A stretch of DNA of 50,460 nt from assembly GCA_903925015.1 (NCBI GenBank), contig CAIYDY010000076.1, positions 1-50,460 on the forward strand, given 5' to 3'. Positions 8,138 to 17,800 of the stretch are shown piece by piece. Below the pieces are notes generated by a model. The model searched no databases, was not told the origin of the DNA, and saw nothing but the letters and a program-made list of their open reading frames with translations. Position 1 is the stretch's first letter; every line of letters starts with the position of its first letter. The stretch comes from an uncultured Acidobacteriia bacterium. Lineage in GTDB: Bacteria; Acidobacteriota; Terriglobia; Bryobacterales; Bryobacteraceae. A program made the position numbers and the translations under genes.

Positions 8138-9373
8138 GTGACCGCGCTGGAGGTTCGAGATCTCGGGAAGAGCTATCCGCTGAGCCAAACGCAGTGGGGT
8201 CGGCTGCGCCACGTTTTCGGCGGGGGAGTTTCGGATCAAGGCCTTTGGGCGCTGCGCCATGTGAGTTTCCGGGTGGAAAAGGGCGAGGCGTTCGGGATTG
8301 TCGGCGCGAACGGTTCCGGGAAAAGCACGCTGCTGCAGATCATCGCGGGCATCCTGCGCCCGACTACGGGGACGGTGGAATGCCACGGGCGGCTCTCGGC
8401 CTTGCTGGAGTTGGGGTCGGGTTTTGCGCCGGAATTCACGGGCCGGGAGAACGTCTACCTGAACGCGTCGATTCTCGGCCTTTCCCGGGACGAAACGGCA
8501 TCGCGCTTCGCGGCGATTGAGAAGTTCGCCTCGATAGGCGATTTTATCAACCAGCCGATCCGCACCTATTCCACAGGCATGGTGCTACGCCTGGCGTTCG
8601 CGGTGTCGGCGCACGTGGATCCGGAGATTTTGGTGGTGGACGAGGCGCTCGCGGTGGGCGACATCGCGTTCCGGCAACGCTGCATGCGGCGGATCCACGA
8701 TCTGCGTGCCGCCGGGACCACGATCCTGTACGTTTCCCACGACACCACCGACGTGAAGGCGCTGTGCGAGCGGTGTCTGTGGCTGGAACATGGCGAAATG
8801 CGGGCTCTGGGGGAATCCGATGGGGTGATCGCGGAATACCTGAGCGCGTCGCTGCAAAAGGAAGCGAGACCGCGCAGGCAGGCCGGTCCGCCGCCGGAAA
8901 TCGTCACATCGGTGCGCGGCACCCACCGCTACGGAAACCGGCACGCGATCATTACCGGCGTGGAGCTGACGGGGCCGACCGGAACACCGGTTTCAACGTG
9001 GGCTCCGAAGGCGTCGGTGGTGCTGCGCGTCGGTTTTCGCGTGGACGGGCAGGTGCAGGAGCCAATCGTGGGCTTTCTGGTCCGGAATGCCAAGGGCGAG
9101 ACGATCTTCGGGACAAACACGGCGCGGGAGGACTATCCGTTGCCCGAAATGAACCCGGGAGACGTCAATACAGTGGATTTCCATTGGACGATGCCGGAGC
9201 TGCTGCCGGGACCGTACTTCATTTCGGTGGCGGTCAGCGAGGGGACCTTGGAAAAATTCGAGGTTTGCGATTACGTGGAGGATGCCATCGCCATCGCGTC
9301 CGCGCAGGGCGATCCGGGTGCCAAAGGCTACATGCGGTTGCCGTGTAGCGGCGTGACAGTGCATAGGGGTTAG
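8138..9373 (+). CDS. Polysaccharide ABC exporter ATPase, Wzt-like, with C-terminal glycan-binding domain
   Basis: A 411-residue protein from GTG 8138. Residues 1-235 form an ABC ATPase: Walker A GANGSGKSTLLQ, signature YSTGMVLRLAFAVS, Walker B EILVVDEALAVGD, then the switch His in LYVSHDTTD. The order and short signature are typical of the Wzt/TagH/RfbE group that exports O-antigen or teichoic acid. Residues about 255-411 match the Wzt C-terminal domain, a beta-sandwich that recognises the non-reducing end of the finished glycan. The permease (Wzm) is absent from the window. Two methyltransferases precede it, and in known systems methyl caps are what Wzt reads, so a capping role for them is plausible inference. 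Confidence 0.88.
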   Translation: MTALEVRDLGKSYPLSQTQWGRLRHVFGGGVSDQGLWALRHVSFRVEKGEAFGIVGANGSGKSTLLQIIAGILRPTTGTVECHGRLSALLELGSGFAPEFTGRENVYLNASILGLSRDETASRFAAIEKFASIGDFINQPIRTYSTGMVLRLAFAVSAHVDPEILVVDEALAVGDIAFRQRCMRRIHDLRAAGTTILYVSHDTTDVKALCERCLWLEHGEMRALGESDGVIAEYLSASLQKEARPRRQAGPPPEIVTSVRGTHRYGNRHAIITGVELTGPTGTPVSTWAPKASVVLRVGFRVDGQVQEPIVGFLVRNAKGETIFGTNTAREDYPLPEMNPGDVNTVDFHWTMPELLPGPYFISVAVSEGTLEKFEVCDYVEDAIAIASAQGDPGAKGYMRLPCSGVTVHRG

Positions 9374-9390
9374 ACTATTGGGTAAGATTT

Positions 9391-9406
9391 GGTTGTCGAG
9401 ACAACC
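9391..9406. promoter_or_regulatory. 16-base perfect palindrome before the PEP-CTERM gene
   Basis: GGTTGTC-GA-GACAACC is a perfect inverted repeat of 7-bp arms, ending 13 bases before ATG 9420 and 4 bases before GGAGG. It could be an operator or a small mRNA hairpin controlling access to the ribosome-binding site. No T-run follows, so it is not a terminator. Confidence 0.35.
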
Positions 9407-9419
9407 GAACGGAGGAACC

Positions 9420-10295
9420 ATGTCCAGACTTTTCACACGTTTCGCGGTGTTTGCTCTTGTGCTGGGTGCGCCCGCGTTTGCCGCTTCGCTGGTGGCCACC
9501 GGCGGCAACACGCTTTGGCGCTTGGACTCCGCCTCGGGGACGCCCTCCGCCATCACCACCGTCGCCAACAAGGGCCTCGATTCGGTGATCTACGGCAACG
9601 GCAAGTACGTCTTCACCACGCTCGAAGGCGATATCTACACCTACGATTCGGTGCACGGCAACCAGGTTCTTGCCACGGGCTCGTTCGGCCAGACACGCGA
9701 TTTGGCGATGGATCCGGGTGGCGGCAGTTTTCTGGTTTCGGACTATCTGGGTGGCGTGATTTACCGTGTCGACCTTACGAGCGGATCACTTTCCACGCTG
9801 GCGACTGTAAACCAGCCGCAGGGCTTGGCGTATGCGGGGAACAGGCTTTATGCGCTGGGCAGCCATAGCTTGTATGAACTGAATCCCACCACGGGCGCGG
9901 TTCTGAATGAAGCGTCGCCGCTGGCGAGCGACGGCCTGACGTATGATTCTTACTCGGGCAAGCTATGGACCTCGTCGGCGCAGGGAATCAAATCCATCAC
10001 GCTGGATTTGGCGACGGTCACTACATTCCAAGCGGGCGTCGTGCAGCCCTATCCAGATGGATTGGCGGCAGACGGTCTGGGGAATTTGTACATTGCGGGC
10101 TACAACTCGAACGTGTACCAATACGTGATTGCCACGGACACGCTGACCGTGGGCACGGCGCTGACCGGGCTGGACGACATCGCGCCTGCAAGCGGTCCCG
10201 GTACGCCGCCAGCCGAAACTCCGGAGCCGGCGAGCATTTTTCTGGTGTCCGCCGGTTGCGCTGTGGCATTCGGAATGCGGTCGAAAGCCCGTTAG
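9420..10295 (+). CDS. PEP-CTERM secreted protein with beta-propeller-like repeats
   Basis: The start ATG 9420 has an ideal GGAGG at 9411. The 291-residue product has a signal peptide (RLFTRFAVFALVLGAPAFA) and then propeller-like repeats of the SMP-30/NHL kind: LAMDPGGGSFLVSDYLGG, VNQPQGLAYAGNRLYALG, YPDGLAADGLGNLYIAG. It ends in ETPEPASIFLVSAGCAVA followed by a basic tail, the PEP-CTERM sorting signal cleaved by exosortase. The protein is probably exported and processed at the cell surface. No exosortase gene is in the window. The binding partner or ligand is unknown. Confidence 0.88.
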   Translation: MSRLFTRFAVFALVLGAPAFAASLVATGGNTLWRLDSASGTPSAITTVANKGLDSVIYGNGKYVFTTLEGDIYTYDSVHGNQVLATGSFGQTRDLAMDPGGGSFLVSDYLGGVIYRVDLTSGSLSTLATVNQPQGLAYAGNRLYALGSHSLYELNPTTGAVLNEASPLASDGLTYDSYSGKLWTSSAQGIKSITLDLATVTTFQAGVVQPYPDGLAADGLGNLYIAGYNSNVYQYVIATDTLTVGTALTGLDDIAPASGPGTPPAETPEPASIFLVSAGCAVAFGMRSKAR

Positions 10296-10340
10296 ACCCG
10301 AGCTTCCTCCCCGAACGGGTCGCCCCGCAATCCAGCCAAC

Positions 10341-10346
10341 TATAAT
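10341..10346 (+). promoter_or_regulatory. -10 box directly upstream of recN
   Basis: TATAAT lies 9 bases before GTG 10356, so transcription would begin at or within a few bases of the start codon, implying a leaderless or nearly leaderless mRNA. No good -35 hexamer is seen 16-18 bases upstream. No LexA-type box was recognised. Confidence 0.45.
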
Positions 10347-10355
10347 TGGGAACGA

Positions 10356-12026
10356 GTGCTGCTAGAGCTGGCGGTGGAGAACTACGCCGTTGTGGACCGC
10401 ATCCGGGTGCGCTTCCACACGGGACTGAACCTGCTCACGGGTGAAACGGGGAGCGGGAAATCGATTGTCGTGGACGCGCTGGGCCTGCTGTTGGGCGGGC
10501 GGTCGTCGGCGGACATGATCCGGTCGGGATCTGAGAAAGCGCGCATCTGCGGGGTTTTCGACGCCGGGGACCGTGCGGCCAAGGTATTGGATCAGGCCGG
10601 CTTCGAGACCGACGGCGGGGACCTGCTGCTGGAGCGCGAGATTCTCTCCAATGGCAAGAGCCGGGTTTACGTCAACAACCGCCCGGCGACGGTGGCGCTG
10701 CTGAAGGATCTGGCCCCGCATCTGGGCGATATCCACGGCCAACACGATCAACAACTGCTCTTCGACCCCATTTCCCAACTTGCGCTGCTGGATTCGTTTG
10801 CCGGTGCGCGCGGCCAACGTCTGAAAGCGCGCGAAATCTACGCGGCGTGGAAGAAGACTGCCGACGAGATCGCAGAACTGGAATCCAATTCGCGCGAAAA
10901 GAACCGGTTGCTCGACCTGTGGCAGTTCCAGCGCAAGGAGATTGAATCGGCGGCGCTGCGGGTCGGCGAGGATGCCGAGTTGGAGGCCGAACGCAAAATC
11001 CAGCAGAACTCCGGCAAGCTTTTGGAGTTGGCGGGTTCCGCTTGGGCGTTATTGTACGAGGACCCGGGGGCCGTTTGGCCGGCCACCCGCTCGGTCGCGA
11101 AAAAGCTGGACGATTTAGCCAAGATTGACGCGGCGATGGCACCTGTGCGGCAGGCCTTGGAGCCTGCGTTGATCGCCATCCAGGATGTCGCCTACACCTT
11201 GCGCGACTATTTGGGCCGGGTGGAGGCCAACCCGGCGCGCTTGGAGGAGATTGAGAACCGGCTGGCCGCAATCGAGAAGATGAAGCGGAAGTACGGCACG
11301 GGCGTAGCGGAAATTTTGGACTTCCTGGCCGATGTTTCCCGCAAGATCGAGGCCGTGGAGAATTCAGGGGAGCGATTGGAAGCCTTGCACCGGGAGCGTG
11401 CCGGTCTGGCCGCGAAATACTCGGAAGCTGCGGGCGTTTTGACGGAACTGCGACGGGCGAAGGCGGTTGAGTTGGGTCGGCGCGTGGAGGAGGAGTTGAA
11501 GCCGTTGGCCATGGACCGGACGGTGTTCCGAATTGCCGTGCAACCTGCGGAATGGTCCGAAACCGGGGCGGACAAGGTGCTGTTTCTGGTGTCTCCGAAC
11601 GCGGGCGAGGAGCCCAAGCCGATGGAAAAGATTGCGTCGGGCGGCGAATTGAGTCGGATTGCGCTGGCGCTGAAGACGTGTTTGGTCGGAGGGCGGGCGT
11701 CGGGGTCGGTGCAGAGGACGTTGGTGTTTGACGAAATCGATACGGGCATCGGCGGTCGCGCGGCGGAGGGTGTGGCTCGGCGCTTGAAGGCACTTGCGGC
11801 GGAAAACCAGGTCATTTGCGTCACGCACTTGGCGCAGATCGCATGTTTTGCCGACCACCACTACCGCGTGGGCAAGTTGGAACGGAATGGGCGCACGGTT
11901 TCGGAGATCGACGAGTTGGATGCGACCGGAAGCACGGAGGAGATCGGACGCATGCTGAGCGGCCAAGTTTTGACTCCGGAAGCGATCCGGAACGCGCAGG
12001 AGTTGGTGCGGGCGGCCCGGGCGTAG
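10356..12026 (+). CDS. recN: DNA repair ATPase RecN
   Basis: The 556-residue protein has the RecN layout. The N-terminal SMC-like half has MLLELAVENYAVVDRI and Walker A GETGSGKS at residues 29-36. A central coiled coil spans about residues 165-375. The C-terminal half has ASGGELSRIALALK (signature), TLVFDEIDTGIGGRAAEGV (Walker B) and CVTHLAQIACFADHHYRV. RecN is a cytoplasmic SMC-related protein acting early in double-strand break repair. Length is normal. GTG 10356 gives the conserved MLLEL start. It ends 2 bases before the convergent gene on the other strand. Confidence 0.96.
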   Translation: MLLELAVENYAVVDRIRVRFHTGLNLLTGETGSGKSIVVDALGLLLGGRSSADMIRSGSEKARICGVFDAGDRAAKVLDQAGFETDGGDLLLEREILSNGKSRVYVNNRPATVALLKDLAPHLGDIHGQHDQQLLFDPISQLALLDSFAGARGQRLKAREIYAAWKKTADEIAELESNSREKNRLLDLWQFQRKEIESAALRVGEDAELEAERKIQQNSGKLLELAGSAWALLYEDPGAVWPATRSVAKKLDDLAKIDAAMAPVRQALEPALIAIQDVAYTLRDYLGRVEANPARLEEIENRLAAIEKMKRKYGTGVAEILDFLADVSRKIEAVENSGERLEALHRERAGLAAKYSEAAGVLTELRRAKAVELGRRVEEELKPLAMDRTVFRIAVQPAEWSETGADKVLFLVSPNAGEEPKPMEKIASGGELSRIALALKTCLVGGRASGSVQRTLVFDEIDTGIGGRAAEGVARRLKALAAENQVICVTHLAQIACFADHHYRVGKLERNGRTVSEIDELDATGSTEEIGRMLSGQVLTPEAIRNAQELVRAARA

Positions 12027-12028
12027 GG

Positions 12029-13435
12029 CTAGCGGCCCACTGGACGAAGCAATCGGCAATCCTTCGACAACCCGGGGACCGGCACGGCTTCGAGGACTCC
12101 TCCGCGCTCCAAGGCCTCCACGGCTCTTCGCCACGGCTTGGATTCCGGCAGATCGTCGTCCGGGGTGATCGCGACGTAGTCCGGAACTTGGATGCGCACG
12201 GCACGAAGGAGCAGTGCGGGATTCACAGCTGCTTCGGGACGCGGGGCGTACCAGAGGTCGTAGCCGTTTGGATCGATTCCGCGAATTGCCGCGCGGCCGG
12301 TTCGAACGGTCATATTGGCGTCCAAGTTCGCCATCACCAGGGCTCTGGCGGGTGTGTTTTGGCGAATCCACGCATAGAGGGGCTCGGCCGGATCGGGAAG
12401 AAGCATCTTGGGAATCCGGTAGAGGCTGCACCCGACCGGCAAACCGATCCCCAAAACCACGAAGGCCGCGAAGGCCTCTTTGCTGCGCATGTTTCGGAAA
12501 GCTCGGTATGGAATCCAAAGGATCAACGGCAGAACCACGACCAAGGATCGCTGTGGCGGCCAGCTCCACGAAAGAACCGCCACTACGTAGAGGAATAGGA
12601 CCAGATCCGGCATCAGCTGGCGGCGGCGGAACCAGGACCACAGCAGAATGATGGTGGAGATAACGGCTGCATTCTCGCTGGACACACCCGACAATAGTTC
12701 AAACGGTGCCAACGCCACCCAGTAGGCGTTGTGGCCGAAAACGCTTGCCTTTTCGCTTAGCTGGAGCCCTGTGAGAATGCTCCACTTGGCGTAGTGGCCG
12801 CTGGAGTGGGAGAGCGTCCAGCCGACCATGGGTGCTCCAACCAGCATGGCGGCAACCGAGAACCGAATTGCATCCTTGAGCCTACGACCGACGACGAGGA
12901 TCGCCATGGCCGCAACAATCAGCGCCACGCCGGGCATGCGGGTTCCCGCCGAGAGTCCGGCCAACAAGCCGGCCAATTCCATACGCCCGTCCAGCAGGGC
13001 GACCAAGGCGCTGGTGACCAGTAGGGCGAAGAGGGGTTCGGGGGAGAGTGTGGTTCCGGCATCCACCACAGCGGGGGCGGCCAAAGTGGTTGCCGCGATC
13101 AAGAATGCCGCCCAGGGACTGGCCCCGATCCGACGGAGCAATGCCGTCAGCGCACAGAACCAACCCGCTGTGAAAAGCACCGGGAGCAGCTTCAGCCAAT
13201 GGGCATCCTGGGAGACGAAGCCGAACAACGCCATTACGACCGGAAAAAGTGGGGGAAAGTGTGCGTCTGCCGGGAAGCCGTTTCCGTGGGCCAGGGACTG
13301 GGCCGCCAGCAGGATTTCGGCGTCGGCGTGGGATCTGGTGACCGGTCCCGGCCACCATGCGGTGGCGTACAACGCAATCAGGGCAAGAATGAAAGCAGCG
13401 GTGGCGGTCTTCTGCCAGACCGAGAATTTGCTCAT
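12029..13435 (-). CDS. Polytopic membrane protein, GT-C (ArnT/PMT-like) glycosyltransferase candidate
   Basis: From ATG 13435 the product is 468 residues with roughly ten hydrophobic segments over the first 350 and a soluble C-terminal tail. After the first helix (ATAAFILALIALYATAWW) comes a periplasmic loop with an acidic ADAEILL motif and FPPLFPVVMALFG. This is the layout of family 39-type transferases that use lipid-linked sugars. The C-terminal part (YAWIRQNTPARALVMANLD, then YDLWYAPRPEA) also fits. A 13-codon upstream extension from GTG 13474 is possible but lacks support. Donor and acceptor cannot be inferred. Confidence 0.7.
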   Translation of the reverse strand: MSKFSVWQKTATAAFILALIALYATAWWPGPVTRSHADAEILLAAQSLAHGNGFPADAHFPPLFPVVMALFGFVSQDAHWLKLLPVLFTAGWFCALTALLRRIGASPWAAFLIAATTLAAPAVVDAGTTLSPEPLFALLVTSALVALLDGRMELAGLLAGLSAGTRMPGVALIVAAMAILVVGRRLKDAIRFSVAAMLVGAPMVGWTLSHSSGHYAKWSILTGLQLSEKASVFGHNAYWVALAPFELLSGVSSENAAVISTIILLWSWFRRRQLMPDLVLFLYVVAVLSWSWPPQRSLVVVLPLILWIPYRAFRNMRSKEAFAAFVVLGIGLPVGCSLYRIPKMLLPDPAEPLYAWIRQNTPARALVMANLDANMTVRTGRAAIRGIDPNGYDLWYAPRPEAAVNPALLLRAVRIQVPDYVAITPDDDLPESKPWRRAVEALERGGVLEAVPVPGLSKDCRLLRPVGR

Positions 13436-13490
13436 GCGGGGAGAAGTCCCTTTGTAGCACAGGGACCCCTCCACACGCAGGAATGAAACA

Positions 13491-14624
13491 CTAGGCGGTC
13501 AGGATTTTCTTGCAGAATTCGAAGCACTTGGCGACCTCGGTGACCGCATCGGAGCCTTCCGGAATCGCGTACTCGAATTCGATGTTGGCCGGGAAGTCGT
13601 ACTTCTGCTTCTTCATGGTGAGAAGAACGTCCTTGATGGGGGTGTCACCGGTGCCCCAGACGACGTTGGGGGAAACCTCGCACTTGTCGGGCTTGGTGCG
13701 GTCCTTCAGATGGAGGTTGGTGATGCGGCCGTGGTGCTTGGCGATGAACGGGAGCGGGTCGTAGCCGGCGGCGGTGAAGTGGCCGATGTCGAGGTTGACG
13801 CCGATGTACTTGCTGAAGCCCATGATCTGCTCGAAGGTTTCGGGCTTGGCGAATTGTTCGGGATCGTGGACGTCGGCGTGTCCGTGGCCGCCGAACATCA
13901 GTTTGTGCTTGTCGGCGAACGGGGCCACCTTCTTCGCCATGGCGACGGTGGTGCTGCAGGACATGGCGCGTACGCCGAGACCCTTGGCCATCTGGAAGGC
14001 GTACTCGATTTCATCGTCATTGGTGCTGTTGACGTTCATGTTGTAGCAGAGAACGCGCAGCTCGATTCCGGCGTCGTTGAACTGCTTGCGGACGCCAGCC
14101 CAAGTGGCGGCGTTGGCAGCGGCCTTCCATTCCTTGAGCTTGGCATGGGCTTCCAGCATCTCCGGGGTTGCGGGACCACGGCCGCGTCCGCCGCCGCCGA
14201 CTGGAGCCGTACCCGCGGCTTTGTTGGCTTCCGCTTGGGAGAACTGGCCGGATGGGGTGTTCACAGGGCAGCCGTTGGGTGCGTCCGCAACAGGACCGCG
14301 ACCCCTGCCGCCGAATCCTCCGGGACCGCGACCACCGCCAAATCCGGGCATGGCGGGTGCGCCGGCAAGGGCTTCCGCATCGCCCGACATGAGTTCCACG
14401 GAACTGATGCCCATCTTGACCATGGCGGGGATGATGTCAGCCTTGGCGACACCCTGGCGCAGGCTGTAGGTGATCATGCCGACCTGGACGCCACCGAATT
14501 TCGAGCTGGCGGCAGTGGCCGCGCCCGCGAACCGGGGCAGCGCCAAGCCACCAAGCGATAGGCCAGCCAACGCTGGCGCGCCGGCAAGGGCGGTTTTGCC
14601 GAAATCTCTTCTGTTGAATGTCAT
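13491..14624 (-). CDS. Tat-exported sugar phosphate isomerase/epimerase (TIM barrel) with Gly-rich insert
   Basis: The protein begins MTFNRRDFGKTALAGAPALA, a twin-arginine signal. It then shows the xylose-isomerase-like TIM-barrel pattern: VQVGMITYSLRQGVAKADI, MGISSVELMSGDAEAL, LMFGGHGHADVHDPEQ, YIGVNLDIGHFTAAGYDPLP, ITNLHLKDRTKPDKC and FPANIEFEYAI. The His, Asp and Glu residues in the last blocks are the usual metal ligands. Between the second and third strands (about residues 85-160) there is an unusual Gly/Arg/Pro-rich stretch (GFGGGRGPGGFGGRGRGP). The enzyme probably works in the periplasm on an unknown sugar. ATG 14624 is used because the codon before it is TTG. Confidence 0.88.
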   Translation of the reverse strand: MTFNRRDFGKTALAGAPALAGLSLGGLALPRFAGAATAASSKFGGVQVGMITYSLRQGVAKADIIPAMVKMGISSVELMSGDAEALAGAPAMPGFGGGRGPGGFGGRGRGPVADAPNGCPVNTPSGQFSQAEANKAAGTAPVGGGGRGRGPATPEMLEAHAKLKEWKAAANAATWAGVRKQFNDAGIELRVLCYNMNVNSTNDDEIEYAFQMAKGLGVRAMSCSTTVAMAKKVAPFADKHKLMFGGHGHADVHDPEQFAKPETFEQIMGFSKYIGVNLDIGHFTAAGYDPLPFIAKHHGRITNLHLKDRTKPDKCEVSPNVVWGTGDTPIKDVLLTMKKQKYDFPANIEFEYAIPEGSDAVTEVAKCFEFCKKILTA

Positions 14625-14730
14625 CAAGGGCCTCTGGGCGGGGTCTTACGCGAGACCAGCCGCGCTTACAACGATATCGCGCTTGATGGCGAGGGGCGGT
14701 GGCGTTTGCATTCCTTTACGCTTGGGGGCT

Positions 14731-14743
14731 GGGAAACGTTTAC
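14731..14743. promoter_or_regulatory. LacI-family-like operator palindrome upstream of the TonB receptor
   Basis: GGGAAACGTTTAC contains the AAACGTTT core typical of LacI/GalR-family operators, with a central CG. It lies about 50 bases upstream of the predicted -35 element. A second short inverted repeat, TTCAGC-AAT-GCTGAA, is at 14755-14769. Both suggest sugar-responsive control of the receptor; no regulator gene is nearby. Confidence 0.35.
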
Positions 14744-14791
14744 TTTCAACATCTTTCAGCAATGCTGAACGGTTGCTTCAGAGGATCTGGT

Positions 14792-14820
14792 TTGACTCCG
14801 GCGTCAGCGGTACATATGCT
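14792..14820 (+). promoter_or_regulatory. Sigma-70 promoter of the TonB-dependent receptor gene
   Basis: TTGACT (14792-14797) and TATGCT (14815-14820) are separated by 17 bases. This predicts a start of transcription near 14827 and a leader of about 40 bases that includes CAGGGAG before ATG 14866. Confidence 0.6.
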
Positions 14821-14865
14821 TTATTGGTGGCATTTCAGGCCCTCAACGTCTTTCAGGGAGTTTCT

Positions 14866-17800
14866 ATGAAAATCGGAAGTACAGCCCGAGTTTGGCTGGC
14901 AGTTTCAATCTCATTTTCCATATTTCTAAGCCAGCCCGCCTCGCTGCGGGCCCAGGCGACAGCGGTTGCCCAAATTGGCGGGCAAGTAACGGATTCCAGT
15001 GGCGGCTCGGTGGTCGGTGCAAAGATCACGGCGACGGAAATGAACCGCGGTATCAAGCACAACGCAACCTCGGACAACAGCGGGGCGTATACGCTCTCCA
15101 ACCTGCCGGTGGGTCCCTACCGGTTGCAAGTAAATGCCGCCGGGTTCAAGGAATATGTCCAGACCGGCTTGGAGTTGCAGGTCGGCATGACCGTCCAGAT
15201 TGATGCCCACATGCAGGTGGGGTCAGTGAATGAAACGGTGGAAGTGACAGCCGAAGCCGCCTTGGTGGAAACCAAGGAAACCTCGGTGGCCCAGGTGATC
15301 GACGAGCGGCGCATCAACGAACTGCCCCTCAACGGCCGCCAGGCGACGCAGTTGATCCTGATCTCCGGCGGTGCCACCTACGCCGATTCGGGCGATACGG
15401 GCAGCAAGACGTTCTTCAGCTCCACCCGGATTTCGGTGGCGGGCGGACAGGGCAATGGCACGGCTTATTTGCTGGACGGCGGCGACAACACCGATGCCAT
15501 GTCCAACGTGAACCTGCCGTTCCCTTTCCCGGACGCTCTGGAGGAATTCAGCGTGGAAACCAGTGCGGTTTCCTCGAAGTTCGGTACGCACCCCGGCGCG
15601 ACGGTCAACGTTGTGACGAAGTCCGGCGGCAACAGCTACCATGGCGATCTCTTCGAATATCTCCGCAACGGCAACGTGAACGCGCGGAACTTCTTCGCGC
15701 CGACCCACGATTCGCTCAAGCGGAACCAGTTCGGCGGCACCATCGGCGGCCGCATCATCAAGGACAAGCTGTTCTTCTTCGCCGGCACGCAGCCCACGCG
15801 CAACCGGTCGAATCCGCCCACGTCGATTACGCATATTCCGAACGCGGCGTCGTTGACCGGTGACTTCAGCAGCCTCACCAGTACCGCTTGCAACAGCAAG
15901 GCGATCCAGTTGATCGACCCGAACAACGGCAACGCGCCGTTCACCGGCAACCAGATTCCGCTCTCGAAGCTGAATCCGGTGGCCATGAAGATCGCGACGC
16001 AGTACTTGCCTGCGACCAGCGACCCCTGCGGCCAGGTCACCTACGGCATCCCGGTCACCGGCGATGAAAACCAGGTGATCGGCAAGGTGGATTGGGTCCG
16101 CAACGACAAGGACCGGATGTTCTTCCGCTACTTCATCGACAGCTACAAAAATCCTCCGGTCTTCGACGGCAAGAACTTGCTGACGACCACTTCACCTGGC
16201 AACTTCGAACTGGCGCAATCGGCCACGTTCGGCGACACCTACGCTTTCGGTCCGAACACCGTCAACTCGTTCCACTTGACGTTCTCCCGCATCCGGGACA
16301 ACCGTGGTCCGACGGACGCCCCGATCAGCCCGACGGCGCTCGGCGTGAACATTTACAGCGCCGTTCCGAACTTCCTGCTGCTCTCCGTCACCGGCGGCTT
16401 CAGCACCTTCTGCGGCACCTGCGCGCCGGGTCACTTCAACGACACCAGCTACCAGATGGCAGACGACGTGGACATCATCCGAGGCAAGCACGAAATAGCT
16501 TTCGGATTCAACGTGCTGAAGACCTACAACGACACGGTTTCCGGTTTCAACGAAAACGGCAACTTCACGTTCAACGGTTCCCGCACCAACCTCGGTTTGG
16601 CCGACTTCCTGACGGGCAACCCGAACGATTTCACGCAGACCAACGCCACTCCGGACGACCTCCGGCAGTGGATTATGAGCTTCTACGTCCAGGATACCTG
16701 GAAGATCAGCAAGAAGTTCACCTTCAATGTGGGCCTGCGCTGGGAACCGACCTTCTCGGATCCCGACAAATACAAGCGCGGGACTTCGTTCAACATGGCG
16801 GCATTCTATGCCAACCAGCACAGCACGGTTGTGCCGAACGCTCCGGCGGGTCTGTTCTTCGACGGCGACGCGGGCATCCCGCGCGGTTTGTGGAAAGGCC
16901 AGAAAGCCAACTTCGCCCCGCGCGTCGGCATGGTTTTCAATCCGCACGGCGACGGTCGCGACACACTGCGCGTGGGTGCCTCCATCCTGTATGATTCGAC
17001 CGAAACTTGGTTCAACGAGCGGGAAACCACCAATCCCCCGATCGGCACGGCACTCGACATCCCGAACCCGGTTGGCGGCTTCAGCAACCCCTATTTGAAC
17101 TACGCCGGCGGAAGCCCGTTCCCGACCAACGGCAAGTCGATCTTCCCCAACTACGGCGTGTACATCAACATGCCTCTGGCCCCGAAATCGACCTACGTGG
17201 CGAACTGGAACATCAGCTACCAGCGCCAGTTCCTGAAGGACTGGGTCTTCTCGGCGACGTATCTGGGCAACAAGACGACCCATTTGTGGATTGCGCACGA
17301 AGTGAATGCGGCCCAATACATTCCGGGCAACTGCGTGGCGGGCCAGTATGGCTTGACGGCGGCGGGTCCTTGCTCGACAACGGGCAACGCGAATTTCCGG
17401 CGCATCCTGTATTTGGCGAATCCGACGCTGGGCCAGTCCTATGCCAGCATCGATACCGCCGACGACGGGGCGGTGGCGCACTACAACGGACTGATCCTCT
17501 CGCTGCAGCACCGCTTTGCGAAGAACTACACGGTGCTGACGAACTATACGGATTCGTCGTGCGTGTCGGATTTCGATTTCGGTGCCGCACTGGCCGGGTC
17601 GACGAATTCGCAGCCAAACAGCCGGACTGCGGACAAGGCAGCGTGCATCTTCGATGTGCGCAGGAACTTCAACTTGTCGGTGGTTGCCACGAGTCCGAAG
17701 CTGGCCGGCGTCTGGGCAAACCGCGTTCTGGGCGGCTGGCAGATTGCTCCGCTGATCCGTGCAATTTCGGGTTCCCCGATCAACGTTACTTCGGGCATCG

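Noticed and set aside
10295-10321. GACCCG...CGGGTC inverted repeat after the PEP-CTERM gene as a terminator
   Set aside because: Stem of only 6 bp with a 15-base loop and no T-run.
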